Part shown: positions 45,252-54,531 of the stretch, piece by piece | Position numbering within the stretch: the first letter of the stretch is position 1 | Layout of the letters: the number at the start of each line of letters is the position of its first letter | Notes under the pieces: generated by a model | What the model saw: the letters and a program-made list of their open reading frames with translations, nothing else | What the model was told of the DNA's origin: nothing | Database searches by the model: none | Origin: Pseudoalteromonas sp. R3 | GTDB taxonomy: Bacteria; Pseudomonadota; Gammaproteobacteria; Enterobacterales; Alteromonadaceae | DNA length: 64,000 nt | Direction: 5' to 3' | Assembly (NCBI RefSeq): GCF_004014715.1 | Contig: NZ_CP034834.1 | Span: 434,001-498,000 of the forward strand | Position numbers and translations under genes: made by a program

Positions 45252-46972
45252 TATGCTTTTACTCCTTTTTTCAACCACATATCATCAATGGCCCCGAGCT
45301 TAATTTGCATGGGATACACGTGTTCATTTTCATCAACGCAAATATCCAGGAAAACAAGGCGGTCATTGATGGCAAAGGCCCGTGACAAAGCGTCGTCTAA
45401 TTCATCGGCGTGATCAACACGGATACCTACATGTCCATAACTTTGAGCAAGGGCGACAAAATCGGGGAGAGACTCCATATACGAACTGGAATGGCGTCCT
45501 CCATACATCATATCTTGCCATTGCCGTACCATACCCAATGAGCGGTTATTGAGAGAGATAACTTTCACATTGAGTCCGTACTGAAGGCAGGTTGATAGCT
45601 CCTGAATGTTCATTTGTATAGACCCGTCACCGGTCACGCAGACAACATCCGCATTAGGGTAGGCAACTTTTACGCCCATCGCTGCGGGCAGACCAAAGCC
45701 CATAGTTCCCAGACCGCCGGAGTTAATCCATTGTCTGGGGTGCTTAAACGGGTAGTACTGGGCTGCAAACATTTGATGCTGGCCTACATCCGAGCATACA
45801 TATGCTTCGCCCTGAGTAATTTGGTAAAGTTTCTCAATCACGGTTTGTGGTTTGATTTTTTCGCCTTGAGCATCGTACGATAAGCAACGCTGCTCTCGCC
45901 ATGCTGTAATTTGCTGCCACCATGACTCTTGTGCTGCACGGTCAATACGTAATGCGCTTTTCTCTATTGAACTTTGCAGCTGTTCCAGCACTGTTTTCAG
46001 GCAACCAACAACAGGAATATGTGCCTGTATGGTTTTGGAAATTGAAGTCGGGTCTACATCGACGTGGACTATGGTTGCATCGGGACAGAACTTTTTGACA
46101 TTATTTGTCACCCGATCATCAAACCTTGCGCCCAATGCCAGAATCACGTCTGCATTGGCCATTGCCTTGTTTGCTTCTAATGAGCCATGCATACCCAACA
46201 TACCAACAAAGTTGGGGTGCTTACCACTGATCCCGCCCAGGCCCATCAAAGTGTTGGTGATCGGCGCGTTTAGCGTTTCAACCAGTTGAGTGAGCTGCTC
46301 TGAGGTATTTGAAAGAATAACCCCGCCACCGGAGTATACGACCAGCCGCTTAGCACCCAAAATGGCATCTACAGCTTTCTTTATTTGGCGAGAATGTCCT
46401 TTTGAGCTTGGGTTGTAAGTACGCATTTCAATACGTGCCGGCATCTCATAATCGAATTTAAGCTGCGGGTTGAGAATATCCTTTGGCAATTCGACAACAA
46501 CGGGGCCAGGTCTGCCAGAATTTGCCAGGTAGAATGCTTTGGCCAGAACTGACGGGATTTTCTTTGCATCACGACAGTTAAAGCTATGTTTAACGATGGG
46601 GCGTGAGCAACCAACTATGTCAGTCTCTTGAAACGCGTCATCTCCAATCAAATTTGAAGGTACCTGACCCGACAGAACTACCATAGGAATGCTATCCATG
46701 TAGGCGGTTGCAATGCCCGTTATACAGTTTGTAGCGCCAGGACCAGATGTTGCAAGCACAACGCCGGTTTTTCCTGTACTTCTGGCATAGCCATCTGCCA
46801 TGTGTGTAGCTGCCTGTTCATGTCTGACCAGGATATGTTCAACCTCATTTTGTGCAAACAGGGCATCGTAGAGATCCAGTACAGACCCACCCGGATATCC
46901 GAAAATATAGTCAACATCCAGTTCGGCCAGTGCTTTAACAACTAGCTCTGAGCCGTTAAATTGCTCATTCAT
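45251..46972 (-). CDS. ilvI: Acetolactate synthase large (catalytic) subunit
   Basis: Condenses two pyruvate, or pyruvate with 2-oxobutyrate, in branched-chain amino acid synthesis; needs TPP, Mg and FAD. 573 residues with [17 protein letters not shown], the catalytic Glu in [16 protein letters not shown], and the TPP motif region [20 protein letters not shown]. The start ATG 46972 ([15 protein letters not shown]) is preferred over a codon 18 bases upstream. It is preceded by a leader peptide and attenuator that indicate control by branched-chain aminoacyl-tRNA. It could equally be named ilvG or ilvB; the neighbour ilvH decided the symbol. Confidence 0.94.
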   Translation of the reverse strand: MNEQFNGSELVVKALAELDVDYIFGYPGGSVLDLYDALFAQNEVEHILVRHEQAATHMADGYARSTGKTGVVLATSGPGATNCITGIATAYMDSIPMVVLSGQVPSNLIGDDAFQETDIVGCSRPIVKHSFNCRDAKKIPSVLAKAFYLANSGRPGPVVVELPKDILNPQLKFDYEMPARIEMRTYNPSSKGHSRQIKKAVDAILGAKRLVVYSGGGVILSNTSEQLTQLVETLNAPITNTLMGLGGISGKHPNFVGMLGMHGSLEANKAMANADVILALGARFDDRVTNNVKKFCPDATIVHVDVDPTSISKTIQAHIPVVGCLKTVLEQLQSSIEKSALRIDRAAQESWWQQITAWREQRCLSYDAQGEKIKPQTVIEKLYQITQGEAYVCSDVGQHQMFAAQYYPFKHPRQWINSGGLGTMGFGLPAAMGVKVAYPNADVVCVTGDGSIQMNIQELSTCLQYGLNVKVISLNNRSLGMVRQWQDMMYGGRHSSSYMESLPDFVALAQSYGHVGIRVDHADELDDALSRAFAINDRLVFLDICVDENEHVYPMQIKLGAIDDMWLKKGVKA

Positions 46973-47004
46973 TACCTCATTCCTCAGCAAAGTTTAAATT
47001 AAAG

Positions 47005-47032
47005 GCAAAAAAAAACCCCGCTAGTGCGGGGT
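47005..47032 (-). terminator. Attenuator terminator of the ilvIH leader
   Basis: On the minus strand ACCCCGC pairs with GCGGGGT around ACTA and runs into nine T. It lies 16 bases after the leader-peptide stop and 33 bases before the ilvI start. An alternative partner for its first arm, GGCGGGG, lies at the end of the leader peptide (47058-47064) and would form an antiterminator. Confidence 0.92.
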
Positions 47033-47048
47033 CTGTGCAAACGTTAGC

Positions 47049-47120
47049 TCACAACGGCCCCGCCGGACTTACCACTAAGACCAGTACGAGTACCACAACT
47101 GTGAATAGAATAGTTTGCAT
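47049..47120 (-). CDS. ilv operon leader peptide (attenuation)
   Basis: A 23-residue reading frame beginning MQTILF and ending SPAGPL. It holds 13 Ile/Leu/Val residues, with an unbroken run of ten Val and Leu codons (8-17). Such a peptide before an acetolactate synthase gene is the classical sensor of attenuation. When charged tRNA-Val/Leu is scarce, the ribosome stalls in this run, freeing GGCGGGG (47064-47058) to pair with the first arm of the terminator; when it is plentiful, the terminator forms. It is too short for most gene finders. All elements are read directly; the mechanism follows from known ilvGMEDA and ilvBN leaders. Confidence 0.9.
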   Translation of the reverse strand: MQTILFTVVVLVLVLVVSPAGPL

Positions 47121-47159
47121 CGTTAATTTCTGCGTAAAAAGTTTAATCTGATGTTCTTT

Positions 47160-47188
47160 ATTTAAAGGGTAATCACCTGAGCTGTCAA
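47160..47188 (-). promoter_or_regulatory. Putative sigma-70 promoter of the ilv leader
   Basis: Reading the minus strand, a perfect TTGACA (47188-47183) is separated by 17 bases from TTAAAT (47165-47160). Transcription would start near 47153, about 33 bases before the leader-peptide ATG. Confidence 0.7.
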
Positions 47189-47375
47189 GTTACAAAACGG
47201 TCTAATTGCATTAATGTGCCCATTTGGCGTTTTGAATATTGAAATATAGTATTTCATGGTGTTTTCTGTTCGGATTTGCGAATAAATCATGCGGATTTTA
47301 AGATTCATTGCGCACTTAGAATTATACTCAGCAACCTGTTACTATCCTTTTGACTATCGTATTGGGTATATTAGT

Positions 47376-50321
47376 ATGAAATTCAGCCTTTTAGTTCTTC
47401 TGGTATTGCTTGCACAACCATTGCAAGCGTTACAAGTAGACCAACAGCAGCTTCGTTACTGGCTAGAAAAGCGAGCAGGTCGATCTCTTTCTGACTACGA
47501 GGCTAGTCAGCAAATTTCAGGTTACCTGTCAGGATTAGAAAGCTTTAATGTACGCGTGCCTTTCAATGGTAAACGGCCTTCAGGGTCTGCGTATTTACGT
47601 GGCTATCAGGGCGCATCAGGCGAACTTGTGAATAGTGCTAAAATACTGGCTATTCTGGTCGACTTTCCTGATTTACCACATGATGATAACCGCTTGGTAC
47701 AGTCTGACTCTGATATGTTTTATCCAAGCTATCCCGTCAGTCATTACGAGCAACTGATATTTTCAGAGCAAGGGTTTAAAGCACCTGACGGGCAAGTACT
47801 CAATAGTGCAAATCAATACTATCAGTTGGCTTCCGGTGGCAGTTTTAGCCTGACGGGAGAGGTATATGGCTGGATAACGGTATCACAAAACGCACAATAC
47901 TATGGGCAAAGAGTCGGTGTCAGCCGGGACATTAATGTTGCAACGCTAGTGAAGGAGGCGGTGGAGCTGGCAGTCAGCCGCTATGACATTAATCTGAGTG
48001 ATTATGACCTTACCGATTTAAACGATATGGATGGTGACGGTATCATCAATGAGCCCGACGGGGTTGTGGATCATATTATGTTGTTTCATTCGAGTATTGG
48101 TGAGGAAGCAGGGGGGGGAGTCCTTGGCACAGATGCCATCTGGTCGCATCGCTTTGTGGTAGCTGACGATGGCTATACACCGGTAGCAATTGCCAACAGT
48201 GATGTACGCATACATAATTACACCGTTAACCCGATTGATGCGAGCATCGGTGTGGTGGTACACGAGTTCGGTCACGAGTTGGGTCTGCTTGACGAGTACG
48301 ATTTGAGCAATGGTAATATCGGCGAACCGGTTGCAAACTGGTCTGTGATGTCTAACGGAAACTGGTTGGGTACTCTGCGAGGCTCACAACCCGTGTCTTT
48401 TTCTCCTCGTAATCTGGAAAGATTACAAGTAAAGCTAGGCGGAAACTGGATAAATCAGAACGAGTTGCAGCTCGCTCAGTTGACGCAGACGAGGCAGGTA
48501 GAGCTGAATCACATTGGTGAACACTCCGGAGAAACAGATCAACTTAAGGTGAATTTACCTGCCTCTCTTGAATACATCGGCGAGCCAATTAACGGTTTGT
48601 ACCAATATTACTCCGGTCAGGGGAACGCTAAGATAAACCGCGCTAGCTTAGAGGTGACCTTACCTGACACGGGCGAACTTCGTCTTAGCGCTATGGCTCG
48701 ATTTGATATTGAAGAAGATTATGACTTTTTTCAGGTAAAGGTCAATGAGCAGCCTCTTGCCGGTAACATGACGAAAAAGCAACATCCAATCTACCCTTCT
48801 GTTTCTAATTATATTGATGGTCATAGTGGTGCAAATGAAGGCGGTTCAAACGGAAGTAAGATTGTCGAATTAACATACCCACTTACAGAGTATGCAGGTC
48901 AGTCGGTTACAGTGGAGCTCCTATATCAAACAGATAACGTTGAATATGGTTTTGGTGTTTTGCTGGATGATATCACTTTATATGCAGGAGAGAATGTACT
49001 CTCTGTAATTGATGCAGAATCTCCTGAGCAACTTAGCCTGGCTGGTTTTAGCAGAATAGCCAAATACAGGAAAGGGCTTGGGCAAGCATACTACATACAA
49101 CTTAGGTCTCATCTTGGCATAGACGCGGGATTAAAAGGCGCTAGTTATGCACCCGGTGTGCTAGTTTGGTACGGCAATGAGAATGTTGAAAATAATTCAG
49201 TGTCTTTACACCCGGGCAAAGGGAAAATACTGGTAGTCGATACTGATCAGCTTATTATTCCAGGCGCAAATGGCGTGACGCCGGCTGCAACACGGATCCA
49301 ATTGCGAGACGCGGCAATGAGAGTACAAGACCAACCTGCAGGTCTTGGCGATAATCGGTTACAAGCTGTGTCACTGTTCAAAGATAGTCAGGACTATAGT
49401 CACCCTCAGCAACCTCTGTCCGGGGTTATATTGCCAGATAACGGACTGTCGATTGAAGTACTCAGTGTCAGCGAAGATTATCGAAATGCCCAACTTCAGG
49501 TATCTGTAGATACAACGCCAAAAATCCAGGTAAAAGTGAATGGTCTGAGTGTCGGCTTTTCCGTTTCAGGTATGGTCCTCAATACGACCGATACCTTTGA
49601 ATGGCAATTTGGAGATGGTAGCCGCAGTGGGCTGCTTGAACCAGAACACCAGTATCAGGGCCAGGGGGTGTATAAAGTAATGTTTACACGAACCAATGAA
49701 ACAGGCGAAACTCAGTCGATTGAGCAACAAGTGGTGGTCACAGCACCACTCATGTTGATTGGTACGAATGTCGCTATCGATAAGGGCAATCTGGATGCCA
49801 GCGTTGAGTTTCAGGGAGGGGCTAATCCTGTCACTGCAATTTGGCAGCTTGGTGATGGTGCGGTAATGGAAGGTTATGATATTAAACATCAATATCGCTT
49901 GTCTGGTCGTTACTTAATTGTAGTAACATTGGAAGACGCTAATGGCAGCAAGGTAAGCAAATCGATAGAAAAGAGCATTGTGGTGCCACTGAGCGGAGCA
50001 ATTGATGTAGTAAAAAATGGGTTAACGGTAGACTTTGCACTAAGCGCAGTAGGTGGATCAGGAAATTATGAAATTAGCTGGGCTTTTGGTGATGGTCAAA
50101 CAGGGAGTGGCGCATCTGTAAGCCATAGTTATCAGAGTGCAGGTAACTACCAGGTGTCAGCAACCGCAGTAGATCTGAGCGATAAACAGCAAGTGGTGAT
50201 TTCTGCGGAAGTCACACTCGTTGAGACAACCACACAAGAACAGGGGGGGGCTGCGGGAGGCTTGTTTGCATTGAGTATTCTGATGTTTACAATGACAGTG
50301 GTAAGAAAACGCCCTGCATAG
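47376..50321 (+). CDS. Secreted M6 (immune inhibitor A-like) metalloprotease with PKD domains
   Basis: About 981 residues. A signal peptide (MKFSLLVLLVLLAQPLQA) leads to a pro-region and an M6 peptidase domain with HEFGHELGLLDEYD at residue 296, the H-E-x-x-H-x-x-G-x-x-D zinc site, and a Met-turn candidate in WSVMSNGNW. A calcium-type acidic loop (DLNDMDGDGIINEPDG) lies before it. Three PKD-like domains follow (FGDG near 745, LGDG near 825, FGDG near 903). The end, GGAAGGLFALSILM then RKRPA, fits a GlyGly-CTERM signal. It would digest extracellular protein. ATG 47376 was chosen over an earlier in-frame start at 47289, because the signal peptide begins there. Confidence 0.9.
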   Translation: MKFSLLVLLVLLAQPLQALQVDQQQLRYWLEKRAGRSLSDYEASQQISGYLSGLESFNVRVPFNGKRPSGSAYLRGYQGASGELVNSAKILAILVDFPDLPHDDNRLVQSDSDMFYPSYPVSHYEQLIFSEQGFKAPDGQVLNSANQYYQLASGGSFSLTGEVYGWITVSQNAQYYGQRVGVSRDINVATLVKEAVELAVSRYDINLSDYDLTDLNDMDGDGIINEPDGVVDHIMLFHSSIGEEAGGGVLGTDAIWSHRFVVADDGYTPVAIANSDVRIHNYTVNPIDASIGVVVHEFGHELGLLDEYDLSNGNIGEPVANWSVMSNGNWLGTLRGSQPVSFSPRNLERLQVKLGGNWINQNELQLAQLTQTRQVELNHIGEHSGETDQLKVNLPASLEYIGEPINGLYQYYSGQGNAKINRASLEVTLPDTGELRLSAMARFDIEEDYDFFQVKVNEQPLAGNMTKKQHPIYPSVSNYIDGHSGANEGGSNGSKIVELTYPLTEYAGQSVTVELLYQTDNVEYGFGVLLDDITLYAGENVLSVIDAESPEQLSLAGFSRIAKYRKGLGQAYYIQLRSHLGIDAGLKGASYAPGVLVWYGNENVENNSVSLHPGKGKILVVDTDQLIIPGANGVTPAATRIQLRDAAMRVQDQPAGLGDNRLQAVSLFKDSQDYSHPQQPLSGVILPDNGLSIEVLSVSEDYRNAQLQVSVDTTPKIQVKVNGLSVGFSVSGMVLNTTDTFEWQFGDGSRSGLLEPEHQYQGQGVYKVMFTRTNETGETQSIEQQVVVTAPLMLIGTNVAIDKGNLDASVEFQGGANPVTAIWQLGDGAVMEGYDIKHQYRLSGRYLIVVTLEDANGSKVSKSIEKSIVVPLSGAIDVVKNGLTVDFALSAVGGSGNYEISWAFGDGQTGSGASVSHSYQSAGNYQVSATAVDLSDKQQVVISAEVTLVETTTQEQGGAAGGLFALSILMFTMTVVRKRPA

Positions 50322-50331
50322 GCAGGGCGTT
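50308..50331. terminator. Hairpin spanning the stop codon of the M6 protease gene
   Basis: AACGCCCTGC and GCAGGGCGTT form a perfect 10-base stem; the loop ATAG contains the stop codon (50319-50321). The flanks are only modestly T rich (TTTTC on the minus strand). It lies between converging genes and probably ends transcription of one or both. Confidence 0.7.
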
Positions 50332-50353
50332 GAATTACTTAGAGCTTTGCTAT

Positions 50354-51361
50354 TTACAGGCGCTCGATAACTGCTTGTGTGAAGTCAGTTGTACCGTGGT
50401 TGCCACCCAGATCGCGTGTTGTACGGTCACCAGATTTGATAACGTCAGCAACTGCATTGCGGATCTTATCAGCAGTCTCACCCATATCCAGATATTCAAG
50501 CATTTGAATAGACGCCAGGATGACAGAAGTCGGGTTTGCCAGGTTTTTACCCGCGATATCTGGAGCACTACCGTGTACAGCTTCAAAAATAGCAGCGTTT
50601 TCACCGATGTTTGCGCCTGGAGCCATGCCCAGTCCACCCACCAGACCAGCACACAGGTCAGAAATAATGTCACCAAACAGGTTAGTAGTGACAACAACAT
50701 CGAATTCTTCTGGTGTCATAACCAGTTTCATGCAAGTTGCATCGACGATCATTTCAGCTGATTCAATTTCAGGATAACGTTCACCAACTTCACGTGCCAC
50801 TTTCAGGAATAGGCCAGAAGTAGATTTAAGGATGTTAGCTTTATGAACCGCAGTTACCTTTTTACGGCCTTCACGCTGGGCTAGTTCGTACGCAAAGGTA
50901 ACGATTTTTTCTGCGCCTTCACGCGTGATTTTAGACATTGCTTCAGCTTCGCTACCGTCTTCAGAGACAACCTGACCCAGGCCAGAGTACATACCCTGTG
51001 TGTTCTCACGCACTGTGATGATATCAATGTCGTCGTAACGTGCTTTAGTGCCTTCGAAAGACTTAACTGGACGAACGTTTGCATATAAGCCGAAGTGCTT
51101 ACGCAATGTTACGTTAATTGAGGTAAAGCCTTCACCAACAGGGGTCGTAAGTGGGCCTTTAAGAGTAATTTTGTTGCGTTCAATGGCTTCCAACGTTTCA
51201 GGAGGCAGTAGCTCACCGGTTTTTTCCAGTGCAGCTAGTCCCGCGTCAACGTACTCATAATCGAATTCACAACCAGCAGCATTCAAGATTTCAATTGCTG
51301 AGTCGATGATGCTTGGACCGATGCCGTCGCCACGGATCACCGTGATAGTTTGCTTAGCCAT
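50354..51361 (-). CDS. NAD-dependent isocitrate dehydrogenase
   Basis: Oxidises isocitrate to 2-oxoglutarate in the TCA cycle. 335 residues, with ITVIRGDGIGPSI at the start, the substrate loop TSINVTLRKHFGLYANVRPVKS, TVRENTQGMYSG, the catalytic Lys in AVHKANILK, and NLFGDIISDLCAGLVGG. LRKHFGLYANVRPVKSF and the NAD-binding part (FEAVHGSAPDIAGKNLANP) are those of the mitochondrial IDH3-like group, not of the E. coli NADP enzyme. It stands alone, with 200 bases without a gene before its start. Homoisocitrate or isopropylmalate dehydrogenase is less likely from these motifs. Confidence 0.92.
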   Translation of the reverse strand: MAKQTITVIRGDGIGPSIIDSAIEILNAAGCEFDYEYVDAGLAALEKTGELLPPETLEAIERNKITLKGPLTTPVGEGFTSINVTLRKHFGLYANVRPVKSFEGTKARYDDIDIITVRENTQGMYSGLGQVVSEDGSEAEAMSKITREGAEKIVTFAYELAQREGRKKVTAVHKANILKSTSGLFLKVAREVGERYPEIESAEMIVDATCMKLVMTPEEFDVVVTTNLFGDIISDLCAGLVGGLGMAPGANIGENAAIFEAVHGSAPDIAGKNLANPTSVILASIQMLEYLDMGETADKIRNAVADVIKSGDRTTRDLGGNHGTTDFTQAVIERL

Positions 51362-51526
51362 TTATGTTTCCTTTATCAAAAGTAAATTTACATCTAAGAA
51401 CAGATCTAACTAGTGTAGTTGACCTTTTCTGTGATGTTAGATCGCTTGAAAATTTAAGCGCGTTTTATAGCAATTTATTCATTTATATTCCAGTAAGGAA
51501 TGAATAAAAGGCATAAATTCAGTGAA

Positions 51527-51555
51527 TACCCGAAATGCATGTTATTTATCGGGTA
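51527..51555. repeat. Inverted repeat after the HDOD-like gene
   Basis: TACCCGA (51527-51533) and TCGGGTA (51549-51555) pair across a 15-base loop. It lies just after the stop codon at 51560 (minus strand) and before the idh start region, and may be a weak terminator. Confidence 0.4.
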
Positions 51556-51559
51556 AATA

Positions 51560-53245
51560 TCAGTCAATTAAATTGTATAAGCCGATCGACTGAAGGTGTG
51601 TCATCAGGGTGTCAAGATTGGTCCAGTCATGCAACCTGGCTTGTTCTTCCAACACCTGTCTTTGCCAGGCTGAGGTTTTGAAATTTGAGTCGCAGATCAA
51701 CAAGGTTAATATCTTAACAGCAGTAAAGGTCAGCGCCAGGCCTGATAATTTTGATTTACGAGATAATTCAGACTGTTCAAACGCGCGGTGGGCTTCACTG
51801 GATGCAAAATGGTTATGAAAGTAATGTTTGAATTCCTCTTCACTGAATGCCCCAAAGCCAAATAACTGTGCCAATGAAACAGGGTGAGTACTATCAGTTG
51901 AATCGAGTGCAAAGGGAAATCGTTTTATGTCTACACTGTGTCGCTTGAGCATAAATGCGACAGCGGCACTAACCGGAGAGAGGATGTTCTCATAATGATG
52001 GCCATAATTTTGTTGTACAAGTGCAGCCAGTACCTGAGCAAATAATTGATACTTGTGCCAAATATCTTTAGCAAAAGGGTGCTTAAGTTGCACTATTAAT
52101 TGCTCCACCAATACCCGCTGGCAGAGTAAGGCCGCAGCGTCCAGGCCCACCATAGTGAGACAATGTCTTAGGTTTGCGCCTTTTTGCGCTTCTCGGTTGT
52201 AGAGTCTTGCCGCTTGCGCTAAAGCAGTTTCAATTTCTGGAAATGGGGCGATTGTTTTTTCGATAGCTCTGAAACTACCAAAGTTTGCGCCCCCAAGCTG
52301 TTCTACCACATGCAGCGCTTCGGTCATCTGATCTGATGATGTAGCCAGCGGCTGGGGCGGGATACGTGACCATACTCGATAAAGTAGCTGTGAGTCGGAC
52401 GCTTTTAACATATGGTAGCGTTGCTGGTAACGCCTCTGCGTTTTGATCAGGCGGGTGATTTTGCCTGACTGCATAATCGCAAGTATTGCATGGTTCTCTT
52501 CCTCACAAAGCAAAAGTGCCTGATGATCCGGATGGCGTTGCACAGCACCTGCCGGATAAGCATCAAGTTGCCTGGCAAGTAGCTGCAAACTGGTTTGCAA
52601 AAAAGTGTGGGTATTATTCAGATACAGTTGCTTAATAACAGCTGGCAGGGAAGCTCGCTGACTCTTTTTCATCAATGCAACAGATATCTGGGTCGCAATC
52701 GCTACGAGTAATGTAACATTGTCATACAAAGGTGTGGCGCGCTTGCGACTGATAGACAGCTCATAGCTAGATAGCCTTGCGAGGATCCGGGTTACCTGAG
52801 GAGACTGTATTTGTCCGGCACTGAGTACTTTAACCGCCAGTTGATGGCGCAGCCTGAGTTTTTTCGATTCGATATTTGATAACGGCTTATCAGAGGCGAC
52901 CTTGTCATATTCGCGACTGGCGCACAATACACTGGCAAAGCTTGCGACCAAAAGTTCATGGATCATGTGCTCTGTATAACCATGGGCATAGCCAAGCATA
53001 CACAGCAATATTGACTGCTTAACGAGTACGTTAGTTGAATGTCTGTATGGGGTTGCGACAAAGTGCAAATGGGCGTGCAAGGCATTCGGTGCCTGGCGGT
53101 ATAAACAGGTGTATTGCTCTGCGAGCTGTGCTAGCGTGACATCAATTTTGGGCCAGCTTTGCTTGTCGTAATACAAGGACAATACTGACTCAGACTGAGT
53201 CAGGAGTTTATGCAGCTGTCTTGCGATATCCTCATTGACAGTCAT
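51560..53245 (-). CDS. Uncharacterised protein with HDOD-like region
   Basis: 561 residues, cytoplasmic, almost wholly helical, rich in Leu, Gln and His. I recognise no strong motif. Residues about 320-400 (PFPEIETALAQAARLYNREAQ, then RHCLTMVGLDAAALLCQRVL) resemble the helix pattern of HDOD domains, where a Pro-x-Pro-lined helix and an LG segment are expected; several His remain (RHPDHQ, HHYENI), but no clear H-D pair is visible. A signalling or regulatory role is inference. The start ATG 53245 overlaps the stop of the DUF3192 gene (TAATG), so the two are co-translated. Confidence 0.72.
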   Translation of the reverse strand: MTVNEDIARQLHKLLTQSESVLSLYYDKQSWPKIDVTLAQLAEQYTCLYRQAPNALHAHLHFVATPYRHSTNVLVKQSILLCMLGYAHGYTEHMIHELLVASFASVLCASREYDKVASDKPLSNIESKKLRLRHQLAVKVLSAGQIQSPQVTRILARLSSYELSISRKRATPLYDNVTLLVAIATQISVALMKKSQRASLPAVIKQLYLNNTHTFLQTSLQLLARQLDAYPAGAVQRHPDHQALLLCEEENHAILAIMQSGKITRLIKTQRRYQQRYHMLKASDSQLLYRVWSRIPPQPLATSSDQMTEALHVVEQLGGANFGSFRAIEKTIAPFPEIETALAQAARLYNREAQKGANLRHCLTMVGLDAAALLCQRVLVEQLIVQLKHPFAKDIWHKYQLFAQVLAALVQQNYGHHYENILSPVSAAVAFMLKRHSVDIKRFPFALDSTDSTHPVSLAQLFGFGAFSEEEFKHYFHNHFASSEAHRAFEQSELSRKSKLSGLALTFTAVKILTLLICDSNFKTSAWQRQVLEEQARLHDWTNLDTLMTHLQSIGLYNLID

Positions 53246-53628
53246 TAAAAAGCCTTGTCGTACGCCACAATTGCGCCAGCTCCCCAAAGTGTAAGCTGAC
53301 CGTTCTCAAACAGTAATCCGGTACATTCATCTTGCGTGGTGATCCCATCCGGTTTGACTAGTTGTGTTCTGTAAAAGACGATTTGCAGGACGCGATCATC
53401 CTGAGACTTAACATAGGTCAGATCAGGGCTGCCAAGTGTTTCTAAAACTTCATCTAGCTCGACAGCCATGTCGGGCTTGAGCTTGCTGATATAACGTTTG
53501 TTAAAGGCTTCTCTGTCTTGCCAGATCATGGCCTGAGGATCATCTTTATAGAAATTAATGACCAGATACACTATGACCCCATATACAGCAAGGCCAAGAA
53601 AAACGTATTGTAAAACCTTTTTAATCAT
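53245..53628 (-). CDS. DUF3192 membrane-anchored protein
   Basis: 127 residues with one N-terminal membrane helix (VLQYVFLGLAVYGVIVYLVI), without a lipobox. The periplasmic part has the DUF3192 pattern: a SmpA-like loop (LDEVLETLGSPDLTYV), VLQIVFYRT, DGITTQDECTGLLFENGQLTLWG. The family is common in Vibrionales, Shewanella and Pseudoalteromonas; its function is unknown. It is directly upstream of the HDOD-like gene with a one-base overlap and downstream of xni on the same strand, so the three may be one transcript. Confidence 0.85.
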   Translation of the reverse strand: MIKKVLQYVFLGLAVYGVIVYLVINFYKDDPQAMIWQDREAFNKRYISKLKPDMAVELDEVLETLGSPDLTYVKSQDDRVLQIVFYRTQLVKPDGITTQDECTGLLFENGQLTLWGAGAIVAYDKAF

Positions 53629-53685
53629 TGAAATGCACCAAAAACTCCCAAAGCTAGCGTAACGGAAGCGCTTAACCGGAACAAG

Positions 53686-54465
53686 CTATTTGCGCTCAAT
53701 CACTCTCAGCTGACTTAAATTAAAGCCAAGATTGATGTCAGTTTGTAGTGAAACGAGTGTTTTACTTAAAATAAAGTCATCCAGGCCTTGTTCTAGCTTG
53801 CGCCGAGTTGTTGCAGAGAGGCTCGATGCATTTAAGGCTTGTTCAACATCACCAAACTCTTTAAGCAGGTCTATGGCGGTTTTTTTCCCGATGCCTTTAA
53901 CACCCGGGATATCATTGGTTTTATCGCCCATCAGTGCCCATAACTCCGTGAGTGAATGATAGGGGACTAAAAATTTCTCCAAAATTTGTTGGTGACCCAT
54001 ATAGGACTGGGAAAAGTAGTTATAAACAGCTATCTTTTCTGAGCATAAAGGTAAAAAACCTTTGTCTGTCGACACAATTACTGAAGGCACCTGGTTGTGG
54101 CTTGCTTTGCTTGCCAGCGTGGCAATAACATCATCAGCCTCATCTTGCTCCGGGAAAAATGTGGTAATACCGCACGTTTTAAACCCTTCGGCAATCAGGG
54201 AGAGGTTTTGCTTGAGTGACTCAGGCATAGGCTTTCTGCTGTGTTTATAATTTGCGTAATAATGATAACGCCAGCTACGTTCGCCATCGAAGACGGCAAT
54301 TGCATGGGTTGGCTCAACGCGCCGAAGTATTTTTGTGCAGGCATTACTCACTCGAACTTTACATGATTGCATGACTTGTTGTTCACTCACCCCTTGTTGG
54401 TCAACGTCAATTGCATAAATTCGCCTGATAAGATTAAGTGCATCAATAAGAAGTAATTTTGCCAT
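53686..54465 (-). CDS. xni: Flap endonuclease Xni (exonuclease IX-like)
   Basis: 259-residue 5' nuclease related to the 5'-3' exonuclease domain of DNA polymerase I. Motifs: MAKLLLIDALNLIRRIYA (first metal Asp), FDGERSWRYHYYANYKHSRK, PEQDEADDVIATLA (Asp/Glu cluster), STDKGFLPL, WALMGDKTNDIPGVKGIGKKTA (helix-hairpin-helix). The usual family length is about 250. The gene is adjacent to ppnN on the same strand, as xni (ygdG) is near ygdH in E. coli and relatives, which supports the call. Confidence 0.92.
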   Translation of the reverse strand: MAKLLLIDALNLIRRIYAIDVDQQGVSEQQVMQSCKVRVSNACTKILRRVEPTHAIAVFDGERSWRYHYYANYKHSRKPMPESLKQNLSLIAEGFKTCGITTFFPEQDEADDVIATLASKASHNQVPSVIVSTDKGFLPLCSEKIAVYNYFSQSYMGHQQILEKFLVPYHSLTELWALMGDKTNDIPGVKGIGKKTAIDLLKEFGDVEQALNASSLSATTRRKLEQGLDDFILSKTLVSLQTDINLGFNLSQLRVIERK

Positions 54466-54494
54466 GTGTGAATTAGGGGGATTTCTTAGCTGTT

Positions 54495-54526
54495 AAAAAA
54501 GACGGGGTAAGGCATTTGCCTTACCC
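54495..54526 (-). terminator. Terminator after ppnN
   Basis: GGGTAAGGC and GCCTTACCC make a 9-base stem; on the minus strand it is followed by CGTC and six T. It lies between ppnN and xni, so xni likely has its own promoter or depends on read-through. Confidence 0.85.
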
Positions 54527-54531
54527 TGATA

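Noticed and set aside
48109-48116. G8 run in the M6 protease as a possible phase-variable tract
   Set aside because: It is in frame and encodes Gly residues; there is no evidence of length variation from one sequence.
50236-50243. Second G8 run near the M6 protease C-terminus as a phase switch
   Set aside because: It encodes the Gly part of the sorting tail and keeps frame; variation would need read data.
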